Positions 25,920 through 33,574 of a stretch of 52,591 nt of DNA are shown here, one piece after another. The DNA is from an uncultured Clostridia bacterium (GTDB lineage: Bacteria > Bacillota > Clostridia > Oscillospirales > Acutalibacteraceae). Both the position numbers and the translations under genes were made by a program. Within the stretch, counting starts at the first letter, position 1. The number at the start of each line of letters is the position of its first letter. Below the pieces are notes generated by a model that had not been told where the DNA came from, did no database searches, and saw only the letters and a list, made by a program, of their open reading frames with translations. Location: assembly GCA_944380775.1 (NCBI GenBank), contig CALWIP010000021.1:1-52591 (forward strand), in the 5' to 3' direction.

Positions 25920-27243
25920 GCAGCGCTTCGGCGGCCTCGCGCAGCGAAACGCCGCGCTCCGCCGCAATGCGCGCAAGGTCTTCATACTCGTATTTGGCGC
26001 GCGACACGCCGAAGCCCTCCGCCTTCTTTTTGCGCACCGGCCCGTAAGGGGTCTGCACCGTCTCTACGGAGCGGCGCAGCGTGTAGCGCTGCGGGCGGCT
26101 CTCCCGCACGCCGAGCGTGCTGGTGTGGCGGAAGAGCAAACCGAGCATTTTGCTGCGGTCCTCCTCGCGGCACATGACGCAGAGCACCACCCCGGGCCGG
26201 GATTTCTTCATGCCGGCGGGCAGCGTGTACACCTCCAGCGCGCCCGCGCGGAACAGCGCGTCCATCGCGAAGCCGAGCGCCTCGCCGGTCATGTCGTCCA
26301 GGTTGCAGCAGAGCTCCGTCACCACGGAAGCCTGCGGCGCGGTCTCCCCCAGCAGCGCGCGCACGCAGTTGGCGGCGGGAAAATCCTTTTTGCCCATGCC
26401 GTAGCCAATCTGTTCCACGCACAGCGGCGGCATCGGCCCGAAGGACGTGACAAAGTTCTTGAGCAGCGCCGCGCCCGTCGGCGTGCAGAGCTCCCCGCGG
26501 ATCTCCCCGCCGTAGATGGGCGCGCCGCGCAGGATGTGCGCGGTGGCCGGGGCGGGCACCGGCAAAACGCCGTGCGCGCAGCGGACCTGCCCGCTGCCCA
26601 CATGCACCGGCGACGCGAGGATCTGTTCAGGGGCGAGGCGGTCGAGCAGCAGGCAGACCGCCGCCACGTCGGCGACGGCGTCCAGCGTGCCCACCTCGTG
26701 GAAATGCACCTCGTCCACCGGCACGCCGTGCGCGTGGCTCTCTGCCGCGGCGATGAGGCCGTACACCGCGAGGACGTGCTCTTTCACCGCATCCGGCAGG
26801 CGCAGGCGTTCCCGCACCAGGCGTTCGATCTCCTGCATCCCGCTGTGATGGTGGCCGTGATGCGCATGGTGCGCATGCGCGTGCTCGTGCGAATGCTCGT
26901 GGGAATGTTCATGGGAATGCCCGTGATCCTCCTCGTGGGAATGGTCATGAAGATGTTCGTGGAAATGCCCGTGAACATGCTCATGAGAATGTTCGTGGGG
27001 GTGTTCGTGCGGATGTTCATGCAAATCCTCCGCGCCCTCTTCCTCCCCGTAAACGGAAACCGAGAGGCGCGTGCCGGTGATGCCGCACTTGACGGAGGCC
27101 TCCCTTTGGTAGGTTACGCCGGGGATCCCCAGCGCGTTGAGTTCCGCCACAAAAGCGTCCGGGTCCGGCAGCAGTTCCAAAAGGGACGCCGCCAGCATGT
27201 CCCCGGCGGCGCCCATCCCACAGTCCAAATAAAGGGTGCGCAT
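25909..27243 (-). CDS. larC: Nickel-pincer cofactor biosynthesis protein LarC (single frame, long His-rich insert)
   Basis: LarC/DUF111 protein, 444 residues, which inserts nickel into the pyridinium bis-thiocarboxylate nucleotide. The N-terminal part starts LYLDCGMGAAGDMLAASLLEL; the middle has EVHFHEVGTLDAVADVA and TPTGAALLKNFV; the C-terminal part has CNLDDMTGEALGFAMD and KKSRPG. Residues 75-133 are a run in which about 31 of 59 residues are His, alternating with Glu, Ser or Pro, surely metal binding. In Lactobacillus plantarum LarC needs a programmed frameshift; here one frame covers the whole protein. AAAGGAAG precedes the ATG, which follows the larB stop by one base. Confidence 0.93.
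   Translation of the reverse strand: MRTLYLDCGMGAAGDMLAASLLELLPDPDAFVAELNALGIPGVTYQREASVKCGITGTRLSVSVYGEEEGAEDLHEHPHEHPHEHSHEHVHGHFHEHLHDHSHEEDHGHSHEHSHEHSHEHAHAHHAHHGHHHSGMQEIERLVRERLRLPDAVKEHVLAVYGLIAAAESHAHGVPVDEVHFHEVGTLDAVADVAAVCLLLDRLAPEQILASPVHVGSGQVRCAHGVLPVPAPATAHILRGAPIYGGEIRGELCTPTGAALLKNFVTSFGPMPPLCVEQIGYGMGKKDFPAANCVRALLGETAPQASVVTELCCNLDDMTGEALGFAMDALFRAGALEVYTLPAGMKKSRPGVVLCVMCREEDRSKMLGLLFRHTSTLGVRESRPQRYTLRRSVETVQTPYGPVRKKKAEGFGVSRAKYEYEDLARIAAERGVSLREAAEALPRA
26845..27021 (-). repeat. Degenerate hexanucleotide repeat encoding the LarC His tract
   Basis: About 177 bp of imperfect CAT/CAC plus GAA-type hexamers on the coding strand encode the HEHSHEH-like tract. Such repeats can change length by slippage; whole units of 6 bp would keep the frame. 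Confidence 0.8.
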
Positions 27244-27244
27244 G

Positions 27245-28006
27245 TTATTCTTCCTTTCTGGTTCCCATATGGTTGATGCGGTTGGCGAGGAACCCCGCGC
27301 CGAATCCATTGTCGATGTTGACGACGGAAACGCCGCTCGCGCAGGAATTGAGCATGGAGAGCAGCGCCGCCAGGCCCTGGAACGACGCGCCGTAGCCCAC
27401 GCTGGTGGGCACCGCGATGACCGGGCAGTCCACCAGGCCGCCGAGCACGCTGGCAAGCGCGCCCTCCATGCCGGCGACGGCGACGACCACGCTCGCGCGC
27501 ATGAGGTCTTCCAAGTGGGAGAGCGTGCGGTGCAGGCCGGCGACGCCGACGTCGTACAGGCGCTGCACGCGGCTGCCGAGCGCCTGCGCCGTGAGCGCGG
27601 CCTCTTCCGCCACAGGGATGTCGCTGGTGCCGCCGGTGGCGACGACCACCGTCCCGAGGCCGCCCGGCTCGGGGAACGGGCCGATGACGCCGCAGCGCGC
27701 CTGCGCAAAATATTCCAACGGCTGCGACTGCCGCACGGCCTGCGCGGCCTCGGCGCTCAGCCGGGTGATGAGGATGGTCTTCTGGCAGTTTTCCCGCATC
27801 GCCTGCGCGATGCCGGCAATCTGTTCCGGCGTTTTTCCCGCGCCGTAGATCACTTCGGCGGCGCCTTGCCGCAGCGCGCGGTGGGTGTCCACCTTGGCGT
27901 AGCCGATATCCTCAAACGGCTTGACGCGCAGCTTCAGCGCGGCCTCTTCCACCGGCATCGCGCCGCTGCGCACCGCCTCTAAGATCTCCTGTAGTTCCCC
28001 GTTCAT
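27245..28006 (-). CDS. larB: Nickel-pincer cofactor biosynthesis protein LarB
   Basis: Carboxylates and cleaves nicotinic acid adenine dinucleotide to start the cofactor pathway; 253 residues. PurE-like fold. The N-terminal region has FEDIGYAKVDTHRALRQG and EVIYGAGKTPEQI; the catalytic half has VVVATGGTSDIPVAEEAA, VGVAGLHR, VVAVAGMEGALASVLGG and VIAVPTSVGYGASF. The start at 28006 overlaps the larE stop as ATGA and has GGAGGGAAGG upstream. It is translationally coupled to larE and separated from larC by one base. Confidence 0.95.
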   Translation of the reverse strand: MNGELQEILEAVRSGAMPVEEAALKLRVKPFEDIGYAKVDTHRALRQGAAEVIYGAGKTPEQIAGIAQAMRENCQKTILITRLSAEAAQAVRQSQPLEYFAQARCGVIGPFPEPGGLGTVVVATGGTSDIPVAEEAALTAQALGSRVQRLYDVGVAGLHRTLSHLEDLMRASVVVAVAGMEGALASVLGGLVDCPVIAVPTSVGYGASFQGLAALLSMLNSCASGVSVVNIDNGFGAGFLANRINHMGTRKEE

Positions 28007-28779
28007 GGCCTTCCCTCCAAATCCAGCGAGACGCTGGAAAACAGCGGTTTCAGCGCGGCGAGGACTTCCCCGCGGCGCTCCCACAAAAGCGGCCACTGCT
28101 CCCGCCGCAGCTCCAGCCGGGCCTCGCCTTGCCGCGTGCGCACGCGGAAACCGGCAAACCCTAATCCGGAGAGGAAATCCTCCGCCTGCTCCACCGCCGC
28201 CAGCTTTTCTTCGGTGATCTCCTCCCCCGTGGGGATTCGCGTCGCAAGGCAGGCGTAGGCGGGCTTGTCCCAGGTAAAAAGGCCCGCCTCGCGGGAAAGC
28301 TCCCGCACCCGGGCCTTTGTCAGACCGCATTCCCGCAGCGGCGAGCGCACCGCCAGCTCCCGCAGCGCGCGCATACCGGGACGGTCCCCTGCGCTGTCGG
28401 AGGCGTTGGTGCCGTCCAGCAGCACGGGGAACCCGTCGCGCCGCGCGGCCTGCGCGACCGCCGTAAAAATCGCTTTCTTGCAAAAATAACAGCGGTCTGC
28501 CGGGTTCCCCCGGATCTCCGCGCGGCAGAGCAGCGGCAGCGGTAAAATTTCCAGCGGAACGCCGAGCCCGGCGGCGAGCCGTTCGGCATCTTCCCGCTCA
28601 AAGCGCGGCTGGAATTCCGACTGCACATAATACGCCTTGCCTTCCTGGGCATACTGTTTTACAGCATATAATACATACGCGGAATCGGCGCCGCCTGAAA
28701 AGGCGACGGCGGCCTTGGGGCAGGAACGGAAATACTCCTCCAGGCCCGCCGGCGCGCCCCCGTCTTGCGCGGCGCTCAC
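28003..28779 (-). CDS. larE: ATP-dependent sulfur transferase LarE (three-cysteine type)
   Basis: PP-loop enzyme that adds the two sulfurs to the nickel-pincer nucleotide; 258 residues. The AMP/PPi loop is SGGADS (28-33). Cysteines C97 and C100 (CYFC) and C177 (AYACLATR) are present. L. plantarum LarE has only the equivalent of C177 and sacrifices it, while three-cysteine relatives hold a [4Fe-4S] cluster and can turn over. This protein is therefore predicted to be the cluster type. The start codon is GTG, overlapping the MORN gene stop as GTGA, with GGAGG 7 nt upstream. Confidence 0.94.
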   Translation of the reverse strand: MSAAQDGGAPAGLEEYFRSCPKAAVAFSGGADSAYVLYAVKQYAQEGKAYYVQSEFQPRFEREDAERLAAGLGVPLEILPLPLLCRAEIRGNPADRCYFCKKAIFTAVAQAARRDGFPVLLDGTNASDSAGDRPGMRALRELAVRSPLRECGLTKARVRELSREAGLFTWDKPAYACLATRIPTGEEITEEKLAAVEQAEDFLSGLGFAGFRVRTRQGEARLELRREQWPLLWERRGEVLAALKPLFSSVSLDLEGRP

Positions 28780-29951
28780 GGGTTTTCCTCCGCCGCGGGC
28801 GCATCTTCCCCGAGGAAGCGCCCGTTTTCCCAGGCGCCGGACTGCACCGTGCCGTCCGCGTAGGTCATGACGCCCTGGCCGTCCGGGTTGCCGTTGTGGA
28901 ATTCGCCCTCGTAGACGTCGCCGTTCGTCCAGGTGTAAACGCCGTAGCCCTCGCGGCGGTCATTCGAGAACCCGCCCTCGTAGCGCTTGCCGTCGGCCCA
29001 TTCCTGCACGCCCTGGCCCTCGAATTTCCCTTCGAGAAAATCCCCGGTGTAGCGGCTGCCGTCCGCCCAGGTGTAAACCCCTTTGCCGCTGAACAGGTCC
29101 TCCGAAAAGGAACCCTCGTAGCAGTCGCCGTTCGCCCAGGTGAACACGCCTTCGCCCTCGCGCAGGCCGTTCAAAAAGCCGCCCTCATAGCGCTCGCCGG
29201 TCTCCTTTTCCACCACGCCGTAGCCGCTGGCCTTGCCGTTTTCCCAGCTGCCCGCGTAGAAGAACTCGCCCTCGGCCTCTTCAAAGCGGCCGTAGCCCTG
29301 CGGCTCGCCGTTGACACGGTAGCCGCTGTAGCTGCCGTGGTAGACGGTGTTGTCAAACAGGCGCAGCTCGCAGTTGACGCGCTCCACATGCGTGGCGGCC
29401 GTGCGGGTCTCCAATTCCTCGAGGATTTTCCCGCATTCGTCCTCTGAAAGGTTCGCGCAGTAGAGCGTCTCCCGCCAATTGGACGGGTCGAGCGCCTCGC
29501 ATCCGGCCGTGGACGCGCCCTCCGGCAGCTCGCCCGCCACCAGCACGGCGGGTTCGCCGGCCGCCCGCGCCTCCTGCAGGCGCTGGGCGGCGTCCCCGGC
29601 GGAGACGGTTTCCTCCGTCACGCTGCCGCCCAGCGCTTCCAGCGTCTCGCCGACGGTCTGCGCGTCCTGTTCCCGCAGCGCGAAGACGCGGATCTCCTGC
29701 CCGGAGAGCGGCACCGTGTTGGACCACAGCAGCCACGCCGCCACGCCGAACGTGATGACCGCGCACGCCGCCGCAACGCCGACGCTCGCCCTGCGGCGCA
29801 GGGCGGCGCGGCCCGGCCGCGCTTTCGCTTTTTCCCGGGCCGCGGGCGCGCCCGGTTCCTCTGCCGCCGGAGCGGTCCGGCCGGCTTGTTCCTCTTGTTT
29901 GATGGGAAGCCCTCCCTGCTGTCCCCGGGGCCCCGGGGGAAATGATAACAC
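28776..29951 (-). CDS. Membrane-anchored MORN-repeat protein (start codon uncertain)
   Basis: About 375-391 residues. A basic, Ala/Pro-rich N-terminal part precedes one membrane segment (about 57-78 from the GTG start). An extracytoplasmic domain of about 120 residues follows, then seven or eight MORN repeats of 23 residues with the YEGGF-x-NG-x-x-EG-x-G pattern. MORN repeats form an elongated beta-sheet that binds partners or lipids; the role here is unknown. It is the first gene of the lar operon and overlaps larE by 4 bp. The GTG at 29951 sits at the predicted transcript start. The only good ribosome-binding site (GGGAGGG) serves an ATC codon at 29903, so the start is open. Confidence 0.8.
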   Translation of the reverse strand: MLSFPPGPRGQQGGLPIKQEEQAGRTAPAAEEPGAPAAREKAKARPGRAALRRRASVGVAAACAVITFGVAAWLLWSNTVPLSGQEIRVFALREQDAQTVGETLEALGGSVTEETVSAGDAAQRLQEARAAGEPAVLVAGELPEGASTAGCEALDPSNWRETLYCANLSEDECGKILEELETRTAATHVERVNCELRLFDNTVYHGSYSGYRVNGEPQGYGRFEEAEGEFFYAGSWENGKASGYGVVEKETGERYEGGFLNGLREGEGVFTWANGDCYEGSFSEDLFSGKGVYTWADGSRYTGDFLEGKFEGQGVQEWADGKRYEGGFSNDRREGYGVYTWTNGDVYEGEFHNGNPDGQGVMTYADGTVQSGAWENGRFLGEDAPAAEENP

Positions 29952-29956
29952 GGTTT

Positions 29957-29985
29957 ATTCTAGCACAATCCCCCCGGTTCCGCAA
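29957..29985 (-). promoter_or_regulatory. Promoter of the MORN-larEBC operon
   Basis: On the minus strand TTGCGG (29980-29985), 17 bp, TAGAAT (29957-29962). Transcription should begin near 29950. Confidence 0.7.
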
Positions 29986-30003
29986 GGCTCCCCCGCCGGG
30001 CCG

Positions 30004-30032
30004 TTGACAAAGCGGGCGGGGCGTATTAAACT
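30004..30032 (+). promoter_or_regulatory. Promoter of the hydrogenase gene
   Basis: Perfect TTGACA (30004-30009), 17 bp, TAAACT (30027-30032). It diverges from the MORN-lar promoter about 20 bp away. Confidence 0.75.
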
Positions 30033-30097
30033 GAAAATACCGAATGAAGAATCAACCTGCCGCAAGCCGCCCGCGGCCGGACTGTAAGGAGGCCAAC

Positions 30098-31633
30098 ATG
30101 AGAGGGATTGAAACAAGAATCCAGGAAATCCGCCACCGCGTATTTACGGAAGTCGCCCGCATGGCGTACGAGACGGACCAGCCGGTCGACCGGCAGATTG
30201 AAAAAATCCCCTACCGGATCATCCCGGGCGACGTGGCGAATTTCCGCAACGACGTGTTCCTGGAGCGCGCCATCGTCGGCGAGCGCCTCCGCCTGGCGAT
30301 GGGCCTGCCCTGCCGCGGGGCGGGCACGCAGGCCCCGGTGTCGGACGGCGTGGAGGCCGCGGACCAGCCGGAGACCTATTACACGCCGCCGCTTATCAAC
30401 GTGATTAAATTCGCGTGCAACGCTTGCCCGGAAAAACGCGTGCTCGTGACGGACGGCTGCATGGGCTGCCTGGCGCACCCGTGCGTGGAGGTCTGCCCGC
30501 GCGACGCGGTGCGCCTCGACCGCACCATCGGCCGCGCGCGCATCGACCCGAAAAAATGCATCCAGTGCGGCCGCTGCGCCGGCGCGTGCAGCTACCACGC
30601 CATCATTGTGCAAGAGCGCCCCTGCGCCGCCGCCTGCGGCATGGACGCCATCCATTCAGACGCCCTCGGCAAAGCCGATATCGATTACGGCAAATGCGTC
30701 TCGTGCGGCATGTGCCTGGTCAACTGCCCGTTCGGCGCCATCGCGGACAAATCCCAGCTCTTCCAAGTGATCCGCGAAATCCAGTCCGGCGCGCGCGTGT
30801 ACGCCGCCATCGCCCCGGCGTTCGTCGGGCAGTTCGGCGCGAAGGTCTCCTCCGGCAAGCTGCGCGCCGCCGTGAAAAAGCTCGGCTTTGCAGGCGTGTT
30901 TGAGGTTGCCGTCGGCGCGGACCTCTGCGCCGTGCAGGAGGCGGAGGATTTCCTTGAGAACGTGCCGGACCGCCTGCCGTTCATGGCGACCTCGTGCTGC
31001 ACGTCCTGGGCCGTGATGGCGAAAAAGACGTTCCCGGACTATGCGCACTGCGTCTCGATGGCGCTGACGCCGATGACGCTGACCGCGCGGCTCATCAAGC
31101 GCACGCGCCCGGGCGCAAAGGTCGTGTTCATCGGCCCGTGCTCGGCTAAAAAGCTCGAGGCGATGGACGAAAGCGTGCGCAGCGAGGTCGATTTCGTCCT
31201 CACATTTGAAGAAATGGCGGGGATTTTCGCCGCGCGCGGCATCGACCTGGATACGATTGAGGACCGCCCCGGCGGCGTCAACGATTCCTCCGCCGCCGGG
31301 CGCGGGTTCGCGGTGTCCGGCGGCGTGGCGAAGGCCGTGGTGGACGCCATCCACGACATCCAGCCGGAGCGGGAAGTCCCCACCGCCCACGCGGAAGGCC
31401 TGCGGGACTGCCGCAAGCTGATGGCGATGGCCAAGGCCGGGAAATACCCCGGCTACCTGCTGGAGGGCATGGCCTGCCCGGGCGGCTGCGTCGCGGGCGC
31501 CGGGACCATCCAGCCGGTGCAGAAATCCCAGGCGCTCGTCAAGCTCTACGCCTCCCGCGCGAGCCACCCGAACGCCCGGCAGACCGAATATGTCAAGGAA
31601 CTTGAATACCTGGTCGACGAGCCGGAAGAATAA
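30098..31633 (+). CDS. Monomeric [FeFe]-hydrogenase family protein (group B-like)
   Basis: A 511-residue cytoplasmic protein. The N-terminal 215 residues carry several [4Fe-4S] motifs: CIQCGRCAGAC (154-164), CVSCGMCLVNCP (200-211) and extra cysteines at 107-133 and 176-180. The H-cluster motifs are L1 TSCCTSW (298-304), L2 IGPCSAKKLE (cysteine 348) and L3 EGMACPGGC (cysteines 460 and 464). All four cluster cysteines and the proton-shuttle cysteine are present. L1 has Thr where the classic form has Pro, and L2 is GPC in place of MPC, as in the poorly studied group B. Hydrogen production or sensing is possible. AAGGAGG precedes the ATG. Confidence 0.88.
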   Translation: MRGIETRIQEIRHRVFTEVARMAYETDQPVDRQIEKIPYRIIPGDVANFRNDVFLERAIVGERLRLAMGLPCRGAGTQAPVSDGVEAADQPETYYTPPLINVIKFACNACPEKRVLVTDGCMGCLAHPCVEVCPRDAVRLDRTIGRARIDPKKCIQCGRCAGACSYHAIIVQERPCAAACGMDAIHSDALGKADIDYGKCVSCGMCLVNCPFGAIADKSQLFQVIREIQSGARVYAAIAPAFVGQFGAKVSSGKLRAAVKKLGFAGVFEVAVGADLCAVQEAEDFLENVPDRLPFMATSCCTSWAVMAKKTFPDYAHCVSMALTPMTLTARLIKRTRPGAKVVFIGPCSAKKLEAMDESVRSEVDFVLTFEEMAGIFAARGIDLDTIEDRPGGVNDSSAAGRGFAVSGGVAKAVVDAIHDIQPEREVPTAHAEGLRDCRKLMAMAKAGKYPGYLLEGMACPGGCVAGAGTIQPVQKSQALVKLYASRASHPNARQTEYVKELEYLVDEPEE

Positions 31634-31667
31634 GGCCCGGCGGCCTGTGAAAAAAGGGGGATCCGGC

Positions 31668-32630
31668 GTGAAGCGGAACACCATCCCGGCGGGCCTTTTG
31701 GCCCTCCTGCTGGCCTTCTGCCTGCTGGCGGGCTGCGGCGCGCCCGGGCAGGCCGGCGTCTGGGGCGTGACGGCGCTGGAGCCGTCCGCCTCCGCCTCGG
31801 AAGAGGCAACTTCCCTGCCGCAGGAGCCGTCTTCTTCCGCAGCGGAGGCGGAGATGCCGCCCGTTGTGTCCCGCGGGGAAGGCGTCGCCGTTTACCGGCT
31901 CGGCGCCAGCCGGGACGGCCTGGAAATTTCCGCCTACCTCTGCGTGCCGGACGGCGAAAGCTCTGCGTTCCCCACGGTCCTGCTGGCCCACGGCTTTGGC
32001 GGGAACTACAACGCCATGCTCCCCTACGCCCAGGCGCTGGCGGCGTCCGGCTTTGCGAGCGTGCTGTTCGACTTCTGCGGCGGCGGTCCCGAGAGCGAGG
32101 GGGACCCGCTGGAGATGTCCGCGCTGACGGAGGCGGACGACATGGAGGCCGTCCTCGACGCCGTTTTGGCCTGCCCCGCCGTGGACCGGCAGCACATTTT
32201 TGTGCTCGGCGAGAGCCAGGGCGGCCTGGTGGCGGCGTTGCTCGCGGCGCGGCGCGCATCGGACGTATGCGCCGCCGTGCTGGTGTGCCCGGCGTTTTCT
32301 CTGCCGGACATGGCGCACAGCGCTTACCCGGACGGCATGATCCCGGAGACGGCGGAGCTCTTCGGCGTCCCCGTCGGCCGGCGTTATTACCATGACCTCT
32401 TCACCCTCGATGTGTATGAGGAAATTGCGGCGTTTCATGGGGACGTGCTTCTCCTCCACGGCACAGAGGACGCCACCGTCCCGATTTCTTATTCGGAACG
32501 CGCGCTCGAAGCCTACGATTCCGCAGAGCTGGTCCGCATCGAAGGCGCGGGCCACCATTTTACCGAACCGGAGCGGGAGATCCTGCACAGCGCAATGCTC
32601 GGGTTCCTGCAGGACTGTCTGGCGGCGTGA
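31668..32630 (+). CDS. Lipoprotein alpha/beta hydrolase
   Basis: A 320-residue exported lipoprotein. The lipobox is LLAGC near residue 22, followed by a Ser/Glu-rich linker of about 45 residues. The hydrolase domain has LAHGFGGNYN (oxyanion region), nucleophile elbow GESQGG, acid in HGTEDATVP and His in GAGHHFTEP, so the triad is intact. It is probably a peptidase or esterase of the dienelactone hydrolase-like kind. The GTG start at 31668 is chosen for the AAAGGGGGA site 6 nt upstream. It lies 34 bp after the hydrogenase with no terminator between. Confidence 0.85.
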   Translation: MKRNTIPAGLLALLLAFCLLAGCGAPGQAGVWGVTALEPSASASEEATSLPQEPSSSAAEAEMPPVVSRGEGVAVYRLGASRDGLEISAYLCVPDGESSAFPTVLLAHGFGGNYNAMLPYAQALAASGFASVLFDFCGGGPESEGDPLEMSALTEADDMEAVLDAVLACPAVDRQHIFVLGESQGGLVAALLAARRASDVCAAVLVCPAFSLPDMAHSAYPDGMIPETAELFGVPVGRRYYHDLFTLDVYEEIAAFHGDVLLLHGTEDATVPISYSERALEAYDSAELVRIEGAGHHFTEPEREILHSAMLGFLQDCLAA

Positions 32631-32688
32631 CCCCGCCCCTTTCCCCGGGACGCATGGTGAAAAAGCTTTTTTAATAGCGCGCCAGCAG

Positions 32689-32737
32689 AAAATCCCCCTT
32701 GAAAGAAGCGGATTCCTTCTTTCGAGGGGGGATTTTT
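32689..32737. terminator. Bidirectional terminator
   Basis: AATCCCCCTTGAAAGAAG pairs almost completely with CTTCTTTCGAGGGGGGATT, flanked by A and T runs. It separates the rightward hydrolase from the leftward ABC transporter. Confidence 0.9.
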
Positions 32738-32782
32738 GCGGTCCGCAGCATTCGCTGCGCAACCACGTCCAGCGATCCCTTT

Positions 32783-33574
32783 TTATGGCGCGCCGGATTT
32801 TTTTGCGCGCAGAGCCCCCGGTTGGTACAGGATGCGCAGAAAGCCGTCCCCGTCTGTGACCACCTTCGCTTCCACCCCGTAGACGCTGCGGAGGAATCCG
32901 GGCGTCAAAAGGCTGCGCGGCGGGCCGCTCCCCACCACTTCCCCATCCTTGAGGGCAACCAGCGCATCACAATACAGCGCGGCGATGTTCAGGTCGTGCA
33001 CGGCGGCGAGCACGGTGCGGCCTAGGCCGCGCACGAGCTCCATCATTTGCAGTTGGTATTGGATGTCCAAATGGTTGGTCGGCTCGTCGAGGATGAGGCA
33101 AGGGGTTTGCTGCGCCAGCGCCCGCGCGAGGACGGCGCGCTGCTGTTCCCCTCCGGAGAGCGTAGAAAACTGCCGGTTTTCAAAACCCTCCAGGCCCACC
33201 GCCGCCAGGCTTTCGGCAACGATTCGGTAATCCTCCGGGCCATCGCGCTCGAGCGCGCGTTTGTGCGGGCTGCGTCCCATGAGGACGATCTCCCGCACGG
33301 TAAAGGAAAAGGAGTAAGCGTTATGCTGCGCAACCACGGCCATTTTTTGCGCCGACTGCCGCACGGAATCCCACTCGATGGGGCGGCCGTCCAGAAACAC
33401 TGCGCCGCCGGAAGGCTTCAGCGCGCGGTAGATGCAGCGCAGCAGAGTCGATTTCCCGCTGCCGTTCGGGCCGATGACGCCCACGGTCTGCCCGGCGGGC
33501 ACACGCAGGCCCGCCCCCTTGAGGATGGATGCGCCGCCCAGGGAAACTTCCAACCCTTTTGCGGTAATCTCCAT
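32783..33574 (-). CDS. btuD: ABC transporter ATPase, BtuD/FecE type
   Basis: A 263-residue importer ATPase. Walker A is GPNGSGKST, the signature LSGGEQQR, Walker B CLILDEPTNHLD, and the switch His lies in AAVHDLN. It follows the permease gene directly, its start overlapping the permease stop by one base. The cobalamin riboswitch ahead of the operon makes corrinoid the likely cargo; by sequence alone an iron-siderophore or heme importer would be equally possible. Confidence 0.88.
   Translation of the reverse strand: MEITAKGLEVSLGGASILKGAGLRVPAGQTVGVIGPNGSGKSTLLRCIYRALKPSGGAVFLDGRPIEWDSVRQSAQKMAVVAQHNAYSFSFTVREIVLMGRSPHKRALERDGPEDYRIVAESLAAVGLEGFENRQFSTLSGGEQQRAVLARALAQQTPCLILDEPTNHLDIQYQLQMMELVRGLGRTVLAAVHDLNIAALYCDALVALKDGEVVGSGPPRSLLTPGFLRSVYGVEAKVVTDGDGFLRILYQPGALRAKKSGAP

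Noticed and set aside
26845-27021. CRISPR-like or satellite repeat
   Set aside because: Periodic signal is fully explained by codons of the LarC histidine tract; units are about 6 bp and lie inside a coding frame.
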